A stretch of DNA of 64,000 bases. It comes from an uncultured Flavobacteriaceae bacterium (GTDB lineage: Bacteria > Bacteroidota > Bacteroidia > Flavobacteriales > Flavobacteriaceae). The DNA lies in NCBI GenBank assembly GCA_943789305.1, contig CALSTP010000001.1:968178-1032177 (forward strand), given 5' to 3'. Positions 1-9,605 of this stretch are shown here, piece by piece (position 1 is the stretch's first letter; every line of letters begins with the position of its first letter). The notes beneath the pieces are model-generated. The model saw only the letters and a program-made list of their open reading frames with translations. It was not told the DNA's origin and did no database searches. Made by a program: the position numbers and the translations under genes.

Positions 1-552
1 GATTCGCACATTGTCATTTCCTCGAAGCGAAATAACTCCTTCCACATCAACAGAAACTGACGGAACATTATCCAATACATCAGATACACTTCCTCCTCGT
101 ACCGTAATATCTTTGCCTACATTATAAATCCGTTTATCCAAACGAATTTCAACAGTAGTTTTTTCTGCCACTAATTCAACCTCATCTAAACTAGAGGTTT
201 CCATTTCCAAACGAATTGTTCCAAGATCAGTATTGGATCGAATAATTACCCCTTCATTTTTTGCGGCTTTAAATGAAATATATTCAGTTTTAATATCGTA
301 TTTTCCTGGGAAAACTTCAAGTGAAAAACGTCCGTTTACATCGGTTATACCCCCTTGAAGCATTTCTGGGCGGCGTTGGTTTTTTAAAGTAATAGTGGCG
401 TATTCAAGAGGTTGTTCCGTTTCTTGGTCGATGACTATTCCGGTAAGAATAAATTTCCTTATGTTTTGTGGTCGTTGTCCAAAAGTGCTGTTGGCAATCA
501 AAAGAAATAAACCAATTAAAGTGAGTTTATTTAAATAATAATTTTGATTCAT
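1..552 (-). CDS. TonB-dependent receptor-like outer membrane protein, N-terminal part
   Basis: The gene runs off the left edge of the window, so only about 184 N-terminal residues are visible. The ATG is at 552-550. A hydrophobic signal segment (residues about 8-22, ending near NSTFGQ) predicts export. Residues about 34-110 form a carboxypeptidase-regulatory-like beta-sandwich (TGIVIDQETEQPLEYATI, then GGITDVNGRFSLEV), the usual N-terminal extension of Bacteroidetes outer membrane receptors. Then comes a plug-like stretch (SVSDVLDNVPSVSVD, ISLRGNDNVRI). This layout fits the outer membrane beta-barrel/TonB-dependent receptor family; the barrel itself is outside the window, and the substrate cannot be told. 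Confidence 0.85.
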   Translation of the reverse strand, partial: MNQNYYLNKLTLIGLFLLIANSTFGQRPQNIRKFILTGIVIDQETEQPLEYATITLKNQRRPEMLQGGITDVNGRFSLEVFPGKYDIKTEYISFKAAKNEGVIIRSNTDLGTIRLEMETSSLDEVELVAEKTTVEIRLDKRIYNVGKDITVRGGSVSDVLDNVPSVSVDVEGVISLRGNDNVRI

Positions 553-597
553 TTATTATAATTTCCCTTTGGACTGTAGAAAAAGGATAAGGTTTAA

Positions 598-948
598 TTA
601 ACTTCCAAAAAAATGAATTAAATTCTCTAATGGCCTTCCAACAATTGCAGTTATTCCATTGGAAATTATAGGTCTTTCTATGAGTTTTGGATATTCAGCT
701 AGAATGTTAATAATTTCATCAGGAGCATAAGTTTTACCTTTAAAATTGTCTTTCCAAATAGCTTCATTGGTTCTGACCAAGCTTAAGGGTTCAACTCCTA
801 ATAATTCAATTAAATTTTCGAGTTGTGAAACAGTCAACGGGTTTTTTAGATATTCTGTAATTTCTATCTCTAATCCCTTGGATTTAATATAATCCAGTCC
901 TTCTCTAGATTTTCTGCAGCGTGGGTTATGGTAAATTGTATATTTCAT
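598..948 (-). CDS. arsC: ArsC-family (thioredoxin-fold) reductase
   Basis: A 116-residue protein of the ArsC/Spx/YfgD family. The N-terminal motif YHNPRCRKSREG places the redox cysteine at residue 11, and the C-terminal part RPIISNGITAIVGRP resembles the substrate-arginine loop of glutaredoxin-dependent arsenate reductases. Length matches the family (about 115 residues). It lies 9 bases downstream of the HAD phosphatase on the same strand and was probably co-transcribed with it. There is no arsenic resistance cluster around it, so true arsenate reduction is not shown; the YfgD-type housekeeping subfamily is the main alternative. Confidence 0.85.
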   Translation of the reverse strand: MKYTIYHNPRCRKSREGLDYIKSKGLEIEITEYLKNPLTVSQLENLIELLGVEPLSLVRTNEAIWKDNFKGKTYAPDEIINILAEYPKLIERPIISNGITAIVGRPLENLIHFFGS

Positions 949-957
949 TTGATGCGT

Positions 958-1581
958 TTAAAGCTTTGTGTATTGATTTAATTCATGAGCCAGTTGTTCC
1001 GGGCTTTGAAATTGAATGGAGTGAATTCCTAAAGCTCTTGCGGCTTCTACATTTCTCTTATTGTCATCAATAAATAATGATTCTTCGGCAACAAGGTCAA
1101 AGCGATTCAGGGTAAGTTCATAAATCTCAGGGAAGGGTTTTCTCATTTTTTCTATTCCCGAAACCAAAATCCCTTCAAACCATTGTAAAAACTCAAATTT
1201 TTTTAATGCTTTAGGGAAGGTTTCATGGCTCCAATTGGTAAGAGCAACAACTTTGTATTGAGGTGATTTTGAAAACTTCTCTAAGATATCTACAGTTCCT
1301 TGAATTTGATCTCCTAGCATTTCATCCCAACGATCATAGTACATTCGAATTTCTTTTTCAAACTCTGGAAATAATGCAACCCGCTCTTCGGTGGCTTGAG
1401 CTATAGGATATCCAGCATCTTGATTTTCATTCCAATCTTGAGTGCAAATTTCCGAGTAAAAATGTTCCATTTTCTTTTTATCACCTTCAAATACTTTAAT
1501 GAATACCTTATCAGGATTCCAATCGATTAGTACTCCTCCTAGATCAAAAATGATGTTTTTAATATTGATGTTTTTATTCAT
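958..1581 (-). CDS. HAD-superfamily phosphatase (YihX-like)
   Basis: A 207-residue HAD hydrolase. All four motifs are visible: motif I IFDLGGVLIDW (the second Asp of DxD is replaced by Gly, as is common in the YihX/epoxide-hydrolase-N-terminal-like branch), motif II VVALTNWS, motif III Lys in MRKPFPEIY, and motif IV LFIDDNKRNVEAA. The helical cap is of the C1 type between motifs I and II. Members dephosphorylate small sugar phosphates or nucleotides; substrate cannot be assigned. It sits between arsC and prfB on the same strand. Confidence 0.88.
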   Translation of the reverse strand: MNKNINIKNIIFDLGGVLIDWNPDKVFIKVFEGDKKKMEHFYSEICTQDWNENQDAGYPIAQATEERVALFPEFEKEIRMYYDRWDEMLGDQIQGTVDILEKFSKSPQYKVVALTNWSHETFPKALKKFEFLQWFEGILVSGIEKMRKPFPEIYELTLNRFDLVAEESLFIDDNKRNVEAARALGIHSIQFQSPEQLAHELNQYTKL

Positions 1582-1613
1582 TATATTTTGGTTTTAAGAT
1601 TAGGTTTATTTTT

Positions 1614-2712
1614 TTACTTGGTTTCATTTTGGCCCATCATCATCAAATAGGATTTTAAGAATGGGTCAATTTCTCCATTAAGAACATCATCTACATTTCC
1701 AGTTTCGTGTTGTGATCTTACATCCTTCACTAATTTGTAGGGGTGAAGCACATAGTTACGAATTTGAGAACCCCATTCTATTTTCTTTTTGGATGCCTCA
1801 ATTTCTTTTCGAGCTGAAAGTTTTTTTTGTAATTCGATCTCGTACAATTGAGATTTAAGAAGCTGCATGGCTTTGGTTTTATTGTCTAATTGCGAGCGTG
1901 TTTCAGAATTTTCAATTACGATACCCGAAGGCTCATGCCTCAATCGCACTGCAGTTTCGACCTTGTTGACGTTTTGTCCACCAGCTCCACTAGAGCGCAT
2001 GGTTTCCCATGAAATATGTGCTGGATTGATTTGAATTTCAATGCTTTCATCAACTAAGGGATACACATAGACCGATGCAAAAGAGGTGTGGCGTTTGGCA
2101 TTACTATCAAAAGGTGATATTCGAACCAAACGATGTACTCCATTTTCGCCTTTCAACCATCCAAAAGCAAAATCTCCTTCAATTTCGAGTGTCACAGTCT
2201 TAATCCCTGCAACATCTCCTGCTTGATTATTAAGTTCTATGATCTTATGGTTTTGCTTTTCAGCCCACATTAAATACATACGCATTAACATTTCGGCCCA
2301 ATCACAACTTTCGGTACCTCCAGCACCTGCAGTGATTTGAATCACAGCACTAAGTGAATCTCCTTCATCAGAGAGCATGTTCCGAAACTCTACATCTTCC
2401 AAATCGCAGGTTATGGAATGGTAAAGGCTCATAATCTCTTGTTCTGAAACATCATCTGATTTAAAAAATTCCATGAGAACTTCTAAATCTTCCGTTTTTT
2501 GAACGAGTTTATCGTAATCACTTACCCATTTTTTTAGGGTACGAAGGGTTTTCATGTGTGCTTCAGCTTCTATGGGCTTATTCCAAAATTTAGGATCAAG
2601 CGTTACTTCTTCTTGATTTCGAATTTCGATCAGTTTGGCATCAATGTCAAAGATACCTCCTTAATGCGCCGAGACGCTCTAAAAGACCTTTTTGTTGATC
2701 TTGTGTAATCAT
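1614..2712 (-). CDS. prfB: Peptide chain release factor 2, with programmed +1 frameshift
   Basis: Release factor 2 terminates translation at UGA and UAA. The gene is in two frames: codons from the ATG at 2712-2710 run to an in-frame TGA at 2649-2647; reading continues at 2648 after a +1 shift. Joined, it gives 365 residues starting MITQDQQKGLL, the usual RF2 length. The SPF anticodon-like tripeptide occurs in VRISPFDSNAKRH and the catalytic GGQ in SSGAGGQNVNKVE. An alternative ATG lies two codons upstream (2718). A naive gene call from 2555 would miss the first 52 residues. Confidence 0.96.
2645..2661 (-). promoter_or_regulatory. prfB programmed +1 frameshift site
   Basis: On the minus strand the codons are AGG AGG TAT CTT TGA C. 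This is the textbook RF2 recoding site: a Shine-Dalgarno-like AGGAGG upstream of the slippery CTT, then an in-frame TGA followed by C (weak terminator context). When RF2 is scarce, the ribosome slips from CTT to TTT and reads GAC. It is notable that an SD-like element is kept here although genes in this window otherwise lack SD sequences. Confidence 0.95.
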
Positions 2713-2795
2713 ATTCATTTTTCTGTAAAAGTAGAATTAAAGTCTCGGAATCCCTTTTTTTAACAATATTTTTTTAGCTTACATTAAAATTTTTA

Positions 2796-5264
2796 ATGAT
2801 GAAACAAATTATCAGTTTTTCTTTTATTTTAACTCTTTTATTTTCTTTTTCAACACAGGCTCAACGTTCCAAGAAAAAAGGAAATGCTTCGCAAAAAAGT
2901 CAATTGGAAAACCTCATTAACAACGCAAAATCCTTTAATGGGTTTTTTGATTTTTTCTATGAGGATAGTAGTGGAAAGGTTTTTTTAAAGGTGAATAAAA
3001 AAAATCAAATCAACACTGAGTTTTTATACATTAATAGTTTGAGTGCAGGTATTGGTAGTAATGACATTGGACTGGATCGCGGACAATTGGGTAACGAACG
3101 CGTAGTTTATTTTTCTAAAGCGGGAAATAAGCTTCTCTTAATTCAACCCAATCTAAAATATCGAACCAGCACGGTAAATATTTTAGAAAAACAATCTGTG
3201 AAAGAGGCCTTTGCTGAGTCCGTTTTGTATGGTTTTCCGATTATCGAAACAACAATTAATCATTATTTAGTTGATTTAACTCCATTTTTAATGCAAGATA
3301 CACATGGGGTTGCTCAACGATTGAAACAGTCTAAGCAAGGTATTTATAAAGTAGATAAATCTCGTTCTGCTATTTCTCTTCCTAGAACCAAGGCTTTTCC
3401 AGAAAACATTGAGTTAGATGTATTACTTACTTTTGGTGGGCAAGCATCGGGGAGATGGATTCAATCGGTTACTCCATCTCCTAATAGTGTTAGTGTAAAG
3501 CTACATCATTCGTTTGTGGCTTTACCTAAAATCCCCTTGGCACCAAGAAAATTTGATCCTAGAAGTGGGGCAATTCCATTTTCGTTTTATGATTATTCTA
3601 CCCCAGTTGAAGAATCAACGAGACAAGTTTACACCTTACGACACCGTTTGGAAAAAATAAACCCTTCTGAGCCTCTAAGTCAGGCTAAGGAACCCATTGT
3701 TTACTATTTAGATAACGGCACTCCAGAACCCGTAAGATCAGCACTCTTAGAAGGTGGGAGTTGGTGGGATCAAGCTTTTGAGGCAGCAGGCTTCAAGAAT
3801 GCTTTCCAAATCAGAATGTTACCCGATGAAGTAGATCCCTTGGATGTTCGATACAATGTAATCCAATGGGTTCATAGGTCAACTCGAGGTTGGAGTTATG
3901 GTGCAAGTGTTGTAGATCCAAGGTCAGGAGAAATTTTAAAAGGTCATGTTAGTTTGGGAAGTTTGCGGATTCGTCAAGATTTTTTGATTGCGCAGGGATT
4001 GACAAATGCACCTTACGCCAATGGAAATACTGATGAAAGTCAAATGTCTGAACTTGCAATTGCTAGAATTCGACAATTATCTGCTCACGAAATTGGGCAT
4101 ACCCTTGGTTTTGCGCATAATTTTGCAGCTAGTACTAATGGTAGAGCATCTGTAATGGATTATCCTCACCCGAAAATCGATATAGTAGATGGTAAAATTT
4201 CCTATTCAAATGCTTATGCTATGGGAATTGGTCCCTGGGACAAAACCTCAGTACAATATTCATACAGTGATTTTCCAGATGGAACTGATGTGACTAAAGC
4301 CTTAAATTCAATTTTAGAGAAGAGTATAAAAGAAGGAAATCGTTTTATTTCTGATCAAGATGCACGACCCATAGGTGGAGCACATCCATATGCTCACTTA
4401 TGGGATAATGGTGAAAGTGCTATTGAAGAGTATAAACATCTTTTGAATGTTAGGTCTATTGCATTGAAAAATTTTTCGGAAGATCAGTTGAGAGTTGGAG
4501 AACCCTATTCGGTTTTAAACGATCGACTCGTACCTCTTTATTTTTTACACCGATATCAAGCAGAGGCAATTGTTAAGTTGATAGGAGGAGTGGATTATTC
4601 CTATGGAGTTAAAGGAAATATTCCCTTTTCAATTGAAACCATCTCCTCAAAAATCCAAAAAGAGGCTTTAGCTACTATGATAAATTCTCTTTCTCCAAAA
4701 ACCCTAGCGATTCCTAAAACTCTTTTAAATCAACTTCCACCAACTGCTTTTGGATATTCATCAACTCGAGAAAGTTTTCGTTCTCAAACTGGAAGAGTTT
4801 TTGATGTTATGGGAGCACCTTCTTCCCTTGGAAAAGGAATCATTCAAATGATTTTGAATCCTCAAAGAATATCTCGAATAGTCCAACAAAAATCACTCGA
4901 TAGTAATCAATTGTCTCTGGAGCAACTAGCCGATCAATTAACTCAACAAATTTTTAAAAAGACATATGATGATGCTTATTTTAATGCAATACAATCTCAA
5001 CTAAAAGAAATCTATTTGAATTCTCTTTTTGAACTTCATGTAAACAATAAAACCACTCCATCAGTTAAAGCTATTAGTTTTGAAATTTTAAAGGACATTG
5101 AAGATGATCTTAAAAGAAGTAAACAACCTTACAAATCATATTATTTAAGTAAAATAAAACGATTCATAATTAATCCCGATGATTTTGAAGTACAAGAAAC
5201 TCCAGTTCTCCCTGACGGCTCACCTATAGGGATGGACACTTTTTGTAGTCAATTCAAAATATAA
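2796..5264 (+). CDS. Secreted zinc-dependent metalloprotease (DUF5117/DUF5118 type)
   Basis: An 822-residue exported protein. The signal peptide covers roughly residues 1-22 (MMKQIISFSFILTLLFSFS...TQA). A complete metzincin-type zinc site HEIGHTLGFAHN begins at His431 with His431, Glu432, His435 and His441; the following SVMDYPHP is the Met-turn region. The N-terminal part matches the DUF5118/DUF5117 pair seen in large Bacteroidetes zinc metalloproteases. Length agrees with that family (about 800-850). No C-terminal type IX secretion domain is obvious. The substrate is unknown; it probably acts in the periplasm or at the cell surface. Confidence 0.88.
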   Translation: MMKQIISFSFILTLLFSFSTQAQRSKKKGNASQKSQLENLINNAKSFNGFFDFFYEDSSGKVFLKVNKKNQINTEFLYINSLSAGIGSNDIGLDRGQLGNERVVYFSKAGNKLLLIQPNLKYRTSTVNILEKQSVKEAFAESVLYGFPIIETTINHYLVDLTPFLMQDTHGVAQRLKQSKQGIYKVDKSRSAISLPRTKAFPENIELDVLLTFGGQASGRWIQSVTPSPNSVSVKLHHSFVALPKIPLAPRKFDPRSGAIPFSFYDYSTPVEESTRQVYTLRHRLEKINPSEPLSQAKEPIVYYLDNGTPEPVRSALLEGGSWWDQAFEAAGFKNAFQIRMLPDEVDPLDVRYNVIQWVHRSTRGWSYGASVVDPRSGEILKGHVSLGSLRIRQDFLIAQGLTNAPYANGNTDESQMSELAIARIRQLSAHEIGHTLGFAHNFAASTNGRASVMDYPHPKIDIVDGKISYSNAYAMGIGPWDKTSVQYSYSDFPDGTDVTKALNSILEKSIKEGNRFISDQDARPIGGAHPYAHLWDNGESAIEEYKHLLNVRSIALKNFSEDQLRVGEPYSVLNDRLVPLYFLHRYQAEAIVKLIGGVDYSYGVKGNIPFSIETISSKIQKEALATMINSLSPKTLAIPKTLLNQLPPTAFGYSSTRESFRSQTGRVFDVMGAPSSLGKGIIQMILNPQRISRIVQQKSLDSNQLSLEQLADQLTQQIFKKTYDDAYFNAIQSQLKEIYLNSLFELHVNNKTTPSVKAISFEILKDIEDDLKRSKQPYKSYYLSKIKRFIINPDDFEVQETPVLPDGSPIGMDTFCSQFKI

Positions 5265-5315
5265 TTATTTAAATAAGTATTATATTTAAATTCAATATGC
5301 CGTATTTTTACTAAA

Positions 5316-6341
5316 ATGAAAGTAAATTTAATAAGTGATACCATAACCCTTCCATCCCCAGGCATGTTAGACGCGATGTATGCAGCAAAAGTCGGGGATG
5401 ATGTCTTTAAGGAAGATCCATCTGTAAATGCTTTGGAAGAGAAGGTTGCTAAATTATTTGGAAAAGAAAATGCTTTGTTTTTTCCATCCGGAACTATGGC
5501 AAATCAAACTGCTATAAAATTACACACCCAACCTGGAGAACAGCTGATTTGTGATCACTATTCTCATATTTTCAATTATGAGGGTGGAGGTATTAGCTTT
5601 AATAGTGGGGTTTCTTGTAATCTCATAGAAGGAGATCGAGGAAGAATAAATGCAGAACAAGTTGCCTCTAAAATAAATCCGCCAGATTTTTATCATTCCC
5701 CTTTGTCAACCTTAGTTTGTTTAGAAAATACAACCAACAAAGGAGGAGGGGCTTATTATGAAGTTTCGGAGATAGAAGCCATTCGATCTGTTTGTAATAA
5801 ACATAATTTGGGCTTGCATCTCGATGGAGCACGATTATGGAATGCAATGATTGCAACTGGTCAGAAACCTGAAATATTTGGAAGTTTGTTTGATACGATT
5901 TCAATTTGTTTTAGTAAGGGATTAGGAGCTCCTGTGGGCTCTGCCTTATTAGGAAGTAATGAGGATATTGAAAAAGCTATTCGAATACGAAAGATTTTTG
6001 GTGGTGGTATGAGACAAGCAGGATTTTTGGCAGAAGCTGCATCCTATGCTATAGACAATCATTGGGAACATTTGTCTGAAGATCACAGAAAAGCATCTGA
6101 ACTAAAGGATTGTTTAGAAACTTTAAATTACATCCAAAGAGTAGAGCCAGTAGACACTAATATAGTTATATTTAAACTTATTGATTCAATTGAAGAAAAT
6201 GATTTTATAAAAAAATTAGATGCATTGGGTATCCGATTTATTTCCATGGGTCAAGGTAAATTACGGATGGTTACACACAGAGATTACTCACAATTACAAC
6301 ACGAATATGTTCTTGATATAATTAAAGCCCTTAAATTTTAG
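5316..6341 (+). CDS. ltaE: Low-specificity threonine aldolase
   Basis: A 341-residue fold-type I PLP enzyme that cleaves threonine/allo-threonine to glycine and acetaldehyde. Typical signatures are the N-terminal NLISDTITLPSPGM, GDDVFKEDPSV, FFPSGTMANQ (PLP phosphate binding), HLDGARLWNA with Asp170 contacting the pyridine nitrogen, and SICFSKGLGAPVGS with the Schiff-base Lys201. Only 4 bases separate it from the downstream peptidase gene, suggesting a shared transcript. Confidence 0.94.
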   Translation: MKVNLISDTITLPSPGMLDAMYAAKVGDDVFKEDPSVNALEEKVAKLFGKENALFFPSGTMANQTAIKLHTQPGEQLICDHYSHIFNYEGGGISFNSGVSCNLIEGDRGRINAEQVASKINPPDFYHSPLSTLVCLENTTNKGGGAYYEVSEIEAIRSVCNKHNLGLHLDGARLWNAMIATGQKPEIFGSLFDTISICFSKGLGAPVGSALLGSNEDIEKAIRIRKIFGGGMRQAGFLAEAASYAIDNHWEHLSEDHRKASELKDCLETLNYIQRVEPVDTNIVIFKLIDSIEENDFIKKLDALGIRFISMGQGKLRMVTHRDYSQLQHEYVLDIIKALKF

Positions 6342-6345
6342 ACCT

Positions 6346-8499
6346 ATGAAACTTTATGTAAATTTTAATACCAACTTAATTCTTATCCTTATTTTTGGCG
6401 TAATTTTCCTTCAATCATGTAATTCTGATATGAAAGCTACTTCTATGAAAAACCTTCTTCCTCCCGTTGCAGAACAGAAATCGTATCAACATAAGATTCA
6501 TGATGATATTCGTGAGGATGAATATTATTGGTTGAAAGACCGAGATAATCCAGAGGTAATCGATTATTTAGAACGAGAAAACGACTATTACGCAAAGTCA
6601 ACTGATCATACTCTAGATTTACAAAACGATCTTTTCGAAGAAATGAAAGCTCGTATCAAAGAAGATGATTCATCAGTTCCTTATTTTTACAATGGTTATT
6701 GGTACATAAGTCGTTATGAAAAAGGGAAAGATTACCCCATTTACACTCGTAAGAAAGCGACCCTAGAAGCTGAGGAGGAAATTCTTTTTGATTGTAATAC
6801 AATGTCAGAAGGGCTTGAATATTTTCGCTTAGTTGGAATAAGTATTAGCCCAGACAATACCAAAGCTGCATTTGCAGTAGATACGGTATCCCGTCGGCAA
6901 TATACTTTAAAGGTTAAAGATTTGGTTACTGGAAATCTTCTAAGAACATCAATCAAAAACACTACAGGTGGTAGCGTATGGGCAAAGGATAGTGAAACAC
7001 TTTTTTACACCCAAAAAGACCCCATTACTTTGCGTTCTGAAGCAATTTATAGACATAATATTAATGCACCAAATAATGAAACAACCTTGGTTTATGAAGA
7101 AGAAGATGACACGTTTTCAGTTTATGTAATGGATTCTAAATCAGAGGACTACATCTTTATTTCGTCTTACAGCTCTCTTACCACTGAATTTCAATACATC
7201 AAGTCAGATGAACCTTTGAGTGATTTTAAATATTTTCAAAAAAGAATTCAAGGATTAGAATACAGTATTTCTCATTTTGAAGATAATTTTTATGTATTTA
7301 CAAATGCAGATTCTGCTGAGAATTATAAGGTTATGAAAACTCCAATTTCTCGAACAGAACGATCTAATTGGGTTAATTTTGTTGAACACCGACCGAATGT
7401 TCTTCTAGAAGATTTAGAGATTTTCAAAGAGTATTTTGCAATTACAGAAAGAGAAAATGGGCTCACCAAAATCCGAATTCAATCTTGGGATGGAAAAAAA
7501 GACTTCTATTTACCCATAGAAGGTGAAACTTACTCTCTTTATACTTCTACAAATGTTGATTTCAACACAACGAAATTGCGATATGTTTTTAATTCGATGA
7601 CCTCGCCCTCTTCAGTAATAGAATATGACATGGCAAGAGGAGAGCAGAATATACTTAAAGAGCAGGAAGTTTTGGGGGATTTTGATAAAAATAATTACAC
7701 CTCTGACCGTTTATGGGCTACTGCAGAAGATGGGGTTAAAATTCCAATTTCAATTGTGCATCACAAGGAAACTGAATTAAATTCAAATACTCCAATTTTA
7801 CTGTATGCTTATGGTTCTTATGGATCAACTATTGATCCAAACTTTTCGACAACACGATTAAGTTTACTGAATCGTGGTTTTGCTTTTGCTATTGCCCATA
7901 TAAGAGGCGGAGAATATATGGGACGAAATTGGTATGATGATGGTAAACTATTTAACAAAAAAAATACTTTTTATGATTTCATTAATTGTTCTAAATTCTT
8001 GATTGAAGAAGGAATGACTTCCTCAGATCATTTATATGCTTATGGAGGTTCAGCAGGAGGCTTGTTGATGGGTGTGATCTTGAATGATGCACCTAAAATA
8101 TATAATGGAGTAATATCTGCTGTTCCTTTTGTTGACGTAGTAACCACGATGCTTGACGATACGATACCCTTGACTACATCAGAATATGATGAATGGGGAA
8201 ACCCTAATGATAAGGATTATTATCATTACATTAAATCATACTCACCGTATGAAAATGTAAAGGTCCAAGATTATCCCAATATTTTAGTCACAACTGGATT
8301 GCACGATTCTCAGGTACAATATTGGGAACCTGCAAAATGGGTTGCTCGTTTAAGGAAATTAAAAACTGATAATAAACAACTATACCTTTACACCAACATG
8401 AATGCGGGACATAGTGGAGCTTCAGGGCGTTTTGATCCGCTGCATGAAACAGCAAAAAAGTACTCTTTTTTGCTTGAGTTAGAAAATAAGTTTATGTGA
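6346..8499 (+). CDS. Lipoprotein prolyl oligopeptidase, S9 family (oligopeptidase B-like)
   Basis: A 717-residue S9 peptidase. The N-terminus is a lipoprotein signal (hydrophobic run then FLQSCNSD, lipobox Cys at residue 25). Residues about 40-420 form the seven-bladed propeller, beginning with PPVAEQKSYQHKIH. The C-terminal alpha/beta hydrolase has the nucleophile in YGGSAGGLLMG, the acidic residue in TGLHDSQVQYWEP and the His in NAGHSGASGR, so the Ser-Asp-His triad is complete. The motif layout is closest to oligopeptidase B, which cleaves short peptides after basic residues; a membrane-anchored periplasmic role in peptide scavenging is inferred. Confidence 0.92.
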   Translation: MKLYVNFNTNLILILIFGVIFLQSCNSDMKATSMKNLLPPVAEQKSYQHKIHDDIREDEYYWLKDRDNPEVIDYLERENDYYAKSTDHTLDLQNDLFEEMKARIKEDDSSVPYFYNGYWYISRYEKGKDYPIYTRKKATLEAEEEILFDCNTMSEGLEYFRLVGISISPDNTKAAFAVDTVSRRQYTLKVKDLVTGNLLRTSIKNTTGGSVWAKDSETLFYTQKDPITLRSEAIYRHNINAPNNETTLVYEEEDDTFSVYVMDSKSEDYIFISSYSSLTTEFQYIKSDEPLSDFKYFQKRIQGLEYSISHFEDNFYVFTNADSAENYKVMKTPISRTERSNWVNFVEHRPNVLLEDLEIFKEYFAITERENGLTKIRIQSWDGKKDFYLPIEGETYSLYTSTNVDFNTTKLRYVFNSMTSPSSVIEYDMARGEQNILKEQEVLGDFDKNNYTSDRLWATAEDGVKIPISIVHHKETELNSNTPILLYAYGSYGSTIDPNFSTTRLSLLNRGFAFAIAHIRGGEYMGRNWYDDGKLFNKKNTFYDFINCSKFLIEEGMTSSDHLYAYGGSAGGLLMGVILNDAPKIYNGVISAVPFVDVVTTMLDDTIPLTTSEYDEWGNPNDKDYYHYIKSYSPYENVKVQDYPNILVTTGLHDSQVQYWEPAKWVARLRKLKTDNKQLYLYTNMNAGHSGASGRFDPLHETAKKYSFLLELENKFM

Positions 8500-8510
8500 T
8501 TTTTTTTAAT

Positions 8511-8518
8511 TAAATTTG
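8511..8518 (+). promoter_or_regulatory. Candidate -7 promoter box upstream of the sulfonolipid gene pair
   Basis: TAAATTTG matches the Bacteroidetes sigma-ABfr -7 consensus TAnnTTTG and lies 25 bases ahead of the ATG at 8544. A good -33 TTTG at the right spacing was not found, so this is tentative. Confidence 0.45.
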
Positions 8519-8543
8519 CACTGTTTTTATTCTAACCTATTGC

Positions 8544-9584
8544 ATGAAAAATAACATTCAATCTTCAAAAAATGTTCTTAGTTTAATTGGAAATACTCCT
8601 TTAGTTCAGCTTCAAAATGTTTCAAAAGGCCTCAAAGGTTCTTTTTATGCAAAATGGGAAGCGGCGAATCCAGGTCATTCAAACAAAGATAGAATCGCAC
8701 TTTTTATAATTGAAGAAGCTGAAAGAAAAGGGCTTCTTAAAAAAGGTAGTGTGATTATTGAAACTACCTCTGGTAATACCGGTTTTAGTCTTGCGATGGT
8801 TTCCTTAATCAAAGGTTATGAATGTATTTTGGCTGTGAGTTCCAAATCCTCTGAAGATAAGATTAACATGTTAAGCGCCATGGGAGCAAAGGTTTATGTT
8901 TGCCCAGCAAATGTAAAAGCCGATGATCCAAGATCTTATTATGAAGTTGCTAAACGCATTCATAAGGAAACAGCAAATTCTTTTTACATCAATCAATATT
9001 TTAATGATTTGAATACTGAAGCACATTATCAAACTACAGGGCCAGAAATTTGGGAACAAACTAACGGTCAAATTACACATTTAGTTGCTTGTAGTGGAAC
9101 CGGTGGGACAATATCGGGATGTGGTCGATTTTTGAAAGAACAAAACCCCAATATTAAAATTATTGGAGTTGATGCATATGGATCGGTACTAAAAAAATAC
9201 CATGAAACACAAGAATTAGATTTGAATGAAATTTATCCTTATCGAATAGAAGGTATAGGAAAAAACATGATTCCTACTGCTACTGATTTTGAGGTAATTG
9301 ATCATTTCGAAAAGGTGTCTGATGAAGAAAGTGCTCACAGTGCACGTGAAACCTCACTAAAAGAGGGTATGTTTGTAGGATATACATGTGGAGCTGCGGT
9401 ACAGGCAATTAAAAAGCTTAATGAAAAAAATATGTTTAACGATAGCAGTAAAGTTGTTTGTATATTCCCAGATCACGGATCTCGATACATGAGCAAAATA
9501 TATAACGATCAATGGATGCGAGAGCAAGGCTTTTTTGATAGTGCACATGCTCAAGATCCCAAAAAATTAGAATACATAAAATAA
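8544..9584 (+). CDS. Cysteine-synthase-like PLP enzyme, probable cysteate synthase (CapA-like)
   Basis: A 346-residue fold-type II PLP enzyme of the CysK/CysM/CBS family: NTPLVQL at the N-terminus, Schiff-base Lys48 in NPGHSNKDR, substrate loop TTSGNTG (74-80), PLP-phosphate loop CSGTGGT. The lysine motif differs from the usual PGGSVKDR (Gly to His, Val to Asn). It lies 21 bases before a serine-palmitoyltransferase-like gene on the same strand. In capnine-producing Bacteroidetes the equivalent pair is cysteate synthase (O-phosphoserine plus sulfite to cysteate) and cysteate fatty acyltransferase. That assignment here rests on family and neighbourhood; ordinary cysteine synthase is the alternative. 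Confidence 0.72.
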   Translation: MKNNIQSSKNVLSLIGNTPLVQLQNVSKGLKGSFYAKWEAANPGHSNKDRIALFIIEEAERKGLLKKGSVIIETTSGNTGFSLAMVSLIKGYECILAVSSKSSEDKINMLSAMGAKVYVCPANVKADDPRSYYEVAKRIHKETANSFYINQYFNDLNTEAHYQTTGPEIWEQTNGQITHLVACSGTGGTISGCGRFLKEQNPNIKIIGVDAYGSVLKKYHETQELDLNEIYPYRIEGIGKNMIPTATDFEVIDHFEKVSDEESAHSARETSLKEGMFVGYTCGAAVQAIKKLNEKNMFNDSSKVVCIFPDHGSRYMSKIYNDQWMREQGFFDSAHAQDPKKLEYIK

Positions 9585-9605
9585 CGATATTATAGTCAAC
9601 CCTTT

